A stretch of 14,970 nucleotides of DNA. Source: a bacterium UBA2219 (GTDB lineage Bacteria > Desulfobacterota > Deferrimicrobia > Deferrimicrobiales > Deferrimicrobiaceae). Both the position numbers and the translations under genes were made by a program. The notes below the pieces were generated by a model that saw only the letters and a program-made list of their open reading frames with translations, was not told the DNA's origin and did not search any database. The stretch's first letter is position 1, and each line of letters begins with the position of its first letter. The stretch spans positions 10,874-25,843 of the forward strand of contig DCUH01000130.1 in NCBI GenBank assembly GCA_002327765.1, written 5' to 3'. Below, one piece after another: positions 13,572-14,970 of this stretch.

Positions 13572-14381
13572 ATGGCGCTGGAAGCCGCATATTCCGACAT
13601 CGGCCGGCTGGACCGCCTCTCCTACAAGGACACGGCGATCCACCGGCTCGACCCGCGCGCCAAGGTGGTCGCGACCATGCTCTTCGTGGTCGCCGTCGTG
13701 TCGTTCCCGAGATATGAAGTCCTCTCGCTCCTCCCCTTTGCCGTGTTCCCCGTCCTCGTCGCCGCCCTCGGGGACATCCCCGCCGGCTTCATCGCGAAGA
13801 AGGTGCTGGCCGTCTCCCCGTTCGCGCTGTTCGTGGGGATGTTCAACCCGCTCCTGGATCCCGGCACCGTGTCGATCCTCCCCGGCGCGACGGTTTCCGC
13901 GGGGTGGGTCTCCTTCGCCTCGATCCTCGTGAAGTTCGTCCTGACGATCGGCGCCGCCCTCCTGCTGATCGCGACGACCTCCTTCCCCGGCATCTGCCGG
14001 GGGCTGCGCCGGCTCGGCTTCCCCGCGCTCTTCGTGTCCCAGCTCCTCTTCCTCTACCGATACCTCTTCGTGCTGATGGAGGAGGCGATGCGGGTCGTCC
14101 GGGCGCGGGACATGCGCTCGTTCGGCTCGCGGGGCGCCGGCCCGAGGGTGTACGTGCGCATCGTGGGCGCCCTCTTCCTTCGGACCGTGGAGCGGGCGGA
14201 GCGGATCTACGGGTGCATGCTGGCGCGCGGCTTCCGGGGGGAGGTGCCGTCGATGCGGGAGGAAAAGCTCGGCCCCGCGGACGGCGTCTTCGTGCTCGCG
14301 TCGGGGTCTTTCTTCGCCCTGTGCCGACTCGTCTCCGTCCCCGAGGCGATCGGGCGGTTCGTCCGGGGGCTCGCAGGATGA
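13572..14381 (+). CDS. nikQ: ECF transporter transmembrane (T) component NikQ/CbiQ
   Basis: EcfT-type membrane coupling protein of 269 residues. Hydrophobic helices lie near 31-50, 52-70, 78-93, 110-137 and 148-172, plus a C-terminal one near 243-260. The two cytoplasmic coupling motifs that dock on the ATPase appear as RARDMRSFG (near 178) and LARGFRGE (near 217). It joins the NikMN S-component to the NikO ATPase. The ATG is 15 bases after the GGAGG at the end of nikMN, too far for normal use. An overlapping ATG at 13561 in another frame leads nowhere. TATAAT lies nine bases before 13572, so reinitiation or a near-leaderless internal transcript may matter. Its end overlaps nikO as ATGA. Confidence 0.92.
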   Translation: MALEAAYSDIGRLDRLSYKDTAIHRLDPRAKVVATMLFVVAVVSFPRYEVLSLLPFAVFPVLVAALGDIPAGFIAKKVLAVSPFALFVGMFNPLLDPGTVSILPGATVSAGWVSFASILVKFVLTIGAALLLIATTSFPGICRGLRRLGFPALFVSQLLFLYRYLFVLMEEAMRVVRARDMRSFGSRGAGPRVYVRIVGALFLRTVERAERIYGCMLARGFRGEVPSMREEKLGPADGVFVLASGSFFALCRLVSVPEAIGRFVRGLAG

Positions 14382-14970
14382 GCCATCACATCATCGAATT
14401 CCGGGACGTCCGCTACCGGTACCCGGACGGCACGGAGGCGCTCAAGGGGGTTTCCTTCCGGATCACCCACGGCGAATCGGTCGGCATCGTCGGAGCCAAC
14501 GGGGCGGGAAAATCGACGCTGCTCCTGCATATGAACGGGTACCTCCTGCCCGCGTCCGGGAGCGTGACGATCGGGGAGGTCCCGCTCCTCAAAGAGACCC
14601 GTCCGGAGATCCGCCGGAAGGTCGGCGTCCTCTTCCAGGACCCCGACGACATGCTCTTCATGCCGACCGTGTTCGACGACGTCGCCTTCGGCCCCCTGAA
14701 CCTGGGGCTGCCCCCGGAACGGGTTCGGGAGCGGGTGCGGGAGGCGCTCCGGCGGGTGAACGCATCCGGGCTCGAGGACAAGCCGCCTCACCACCTCTCG
14801 GGAGGGCAGAAAAGCGCGGTGGCGATCGCCGCAGTGATCGCGATGGAGCCGGACATCCTCGTCATGGACGAGCCGGCCGCAAGCCTCGACCCGAAGTCGC
14901 GCCGCGACGTCATCTCGCTGCTCAACTCCTTCGCGCACTCGAAGATCGTCGCCTCGCACGACCTCGACCT
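14378..14970 (+). CDS. nikO: ECF transporter ATPase NikO/CbiO (3' end beyond right edge)
   Basis: Energy-coupling ATPase of the nickel importer. The visible 197 residues start MSHHIIEFRDVRYRYPDG and contain Walker A GANGAGKST (near 39-47), the Q-loop FQDPDDMLFMPTV, the ABC signature LSGGQK (near 140), Walker B ILVMDEP (near 161), the D-loop SLDP and the H-loop SHD (near 192). All catalytic parts are present; only the C-terminal tail of roughly 50-80 residues should be missing. The ATG overlaps the nikQ stop by four bases, so the two are translationally coupled. It would act as a cytosolic homodimer, or with a second ATPase, bound to NikQ. Confidence 0.95.
   Translation, partial: MSHHIIEFRDVRYRYPDGTEALKGVSFRITHGESVGIVGANGAGKSTLLLHMNGYLLPASGSVTIGEVPLLKETRPEIRRKVGVLFQDPDDMLFMPTVFDDVAFGPLNLGLPPERVRERVREALRRVNASGLEDKPPHHLSGGQKSAVAIAAVIAMEPDILVMDEPAASLDPKSRRDVISLLNSFAHSKIVASHDLD

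Noticed and set aside
11774..13600. 608-codon minus-strand open frame opposite the channel and nikMN genes
   Set aside because: Low-complexity Arg/Pro-rich antisense translation; the plus-strand genes have clear signal peptide, metal-site and membrane features.
13561..13620. ATG at 13561 as the start of nikQ, favoured by its closer GGAGG
   Set aside because: It is in a different frame and gives an unrelated, Trp/Pro-rich peptide.

Overview
The window is GC-rich, densely packed bacterial DNA from a Gram-negative organism. It carries LPS-core glycosyltransferases, a lipid A-type acyltransferase, an outer-membrane beta-barrel and two probable lipoproteins. The heptosyltransferase set, the DUF2155-type lipoprotein and the NikR-regulated nickel ECF importer suggest a deltaproteobacterial (Geobacter/Desulfuromonas-like) lineage. 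That placement is inference. The sequence looks chromosomal; I see no transposase, integrase, phage gene or CRISPR array.

Region 1 (1-8808) is a surface-polysaccharide/LPS-core locus. A minus-strand operon runs from 5638 down past the left edge: GT4, GT4, GT2, a GT11 (fucosyltransferase-like) remnant, GT9 heptosyltransferase, then a GT4 cut by the window edge. Most of its junctions overlap by 4 bp or nearly touch. Divergent from it, an LpxL/HtrB-family acyltransferase (5695-6660) overlaps a second GT9 heptosyltransferase (6657-7727). A third GT9 protein (7729-8808) lies convergently on the minus strand, one base away. The acyltransferase lacks the family's catalytic Glu (His136 is present, residue 141 is Val), and the GT11 gene is only about a third of full length.

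Region 2 (8904-9421) holds three serine tRNA genes on the plus strand: UGA, GCU and GGA, all with encoded CCA. Between the second and third is a compact palindrome-rich element whose ends are copies, one inverted and one direct, of the tRNA-Ser 3' end. It is the least explained structure in the window.

Region 3 (9511-11148) has a DUF2155-type lipoprotein gene, convergent across a GC-rich hairpin with a SuhB-type inositol monophosphatase gene. Next comes a 52-residue lipoprotein with a CxxC zinc-ribbon-like knuckle.

Region 4 (11156-14970) is a nickel regulon. NikR is followed by a predicted outer-membrane channel and then the ECF importer genes nikMN (fused), nikQ and nikO (cut by the right edge). 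Two near-identical inverted repeats (7-bp arms, 9-bp spacer) precede nikR and the channel gene, each over a candidate promoter. The simplest reading is that nickel-loaded NikR represses itself and an operon that takes nickel across both membranes.
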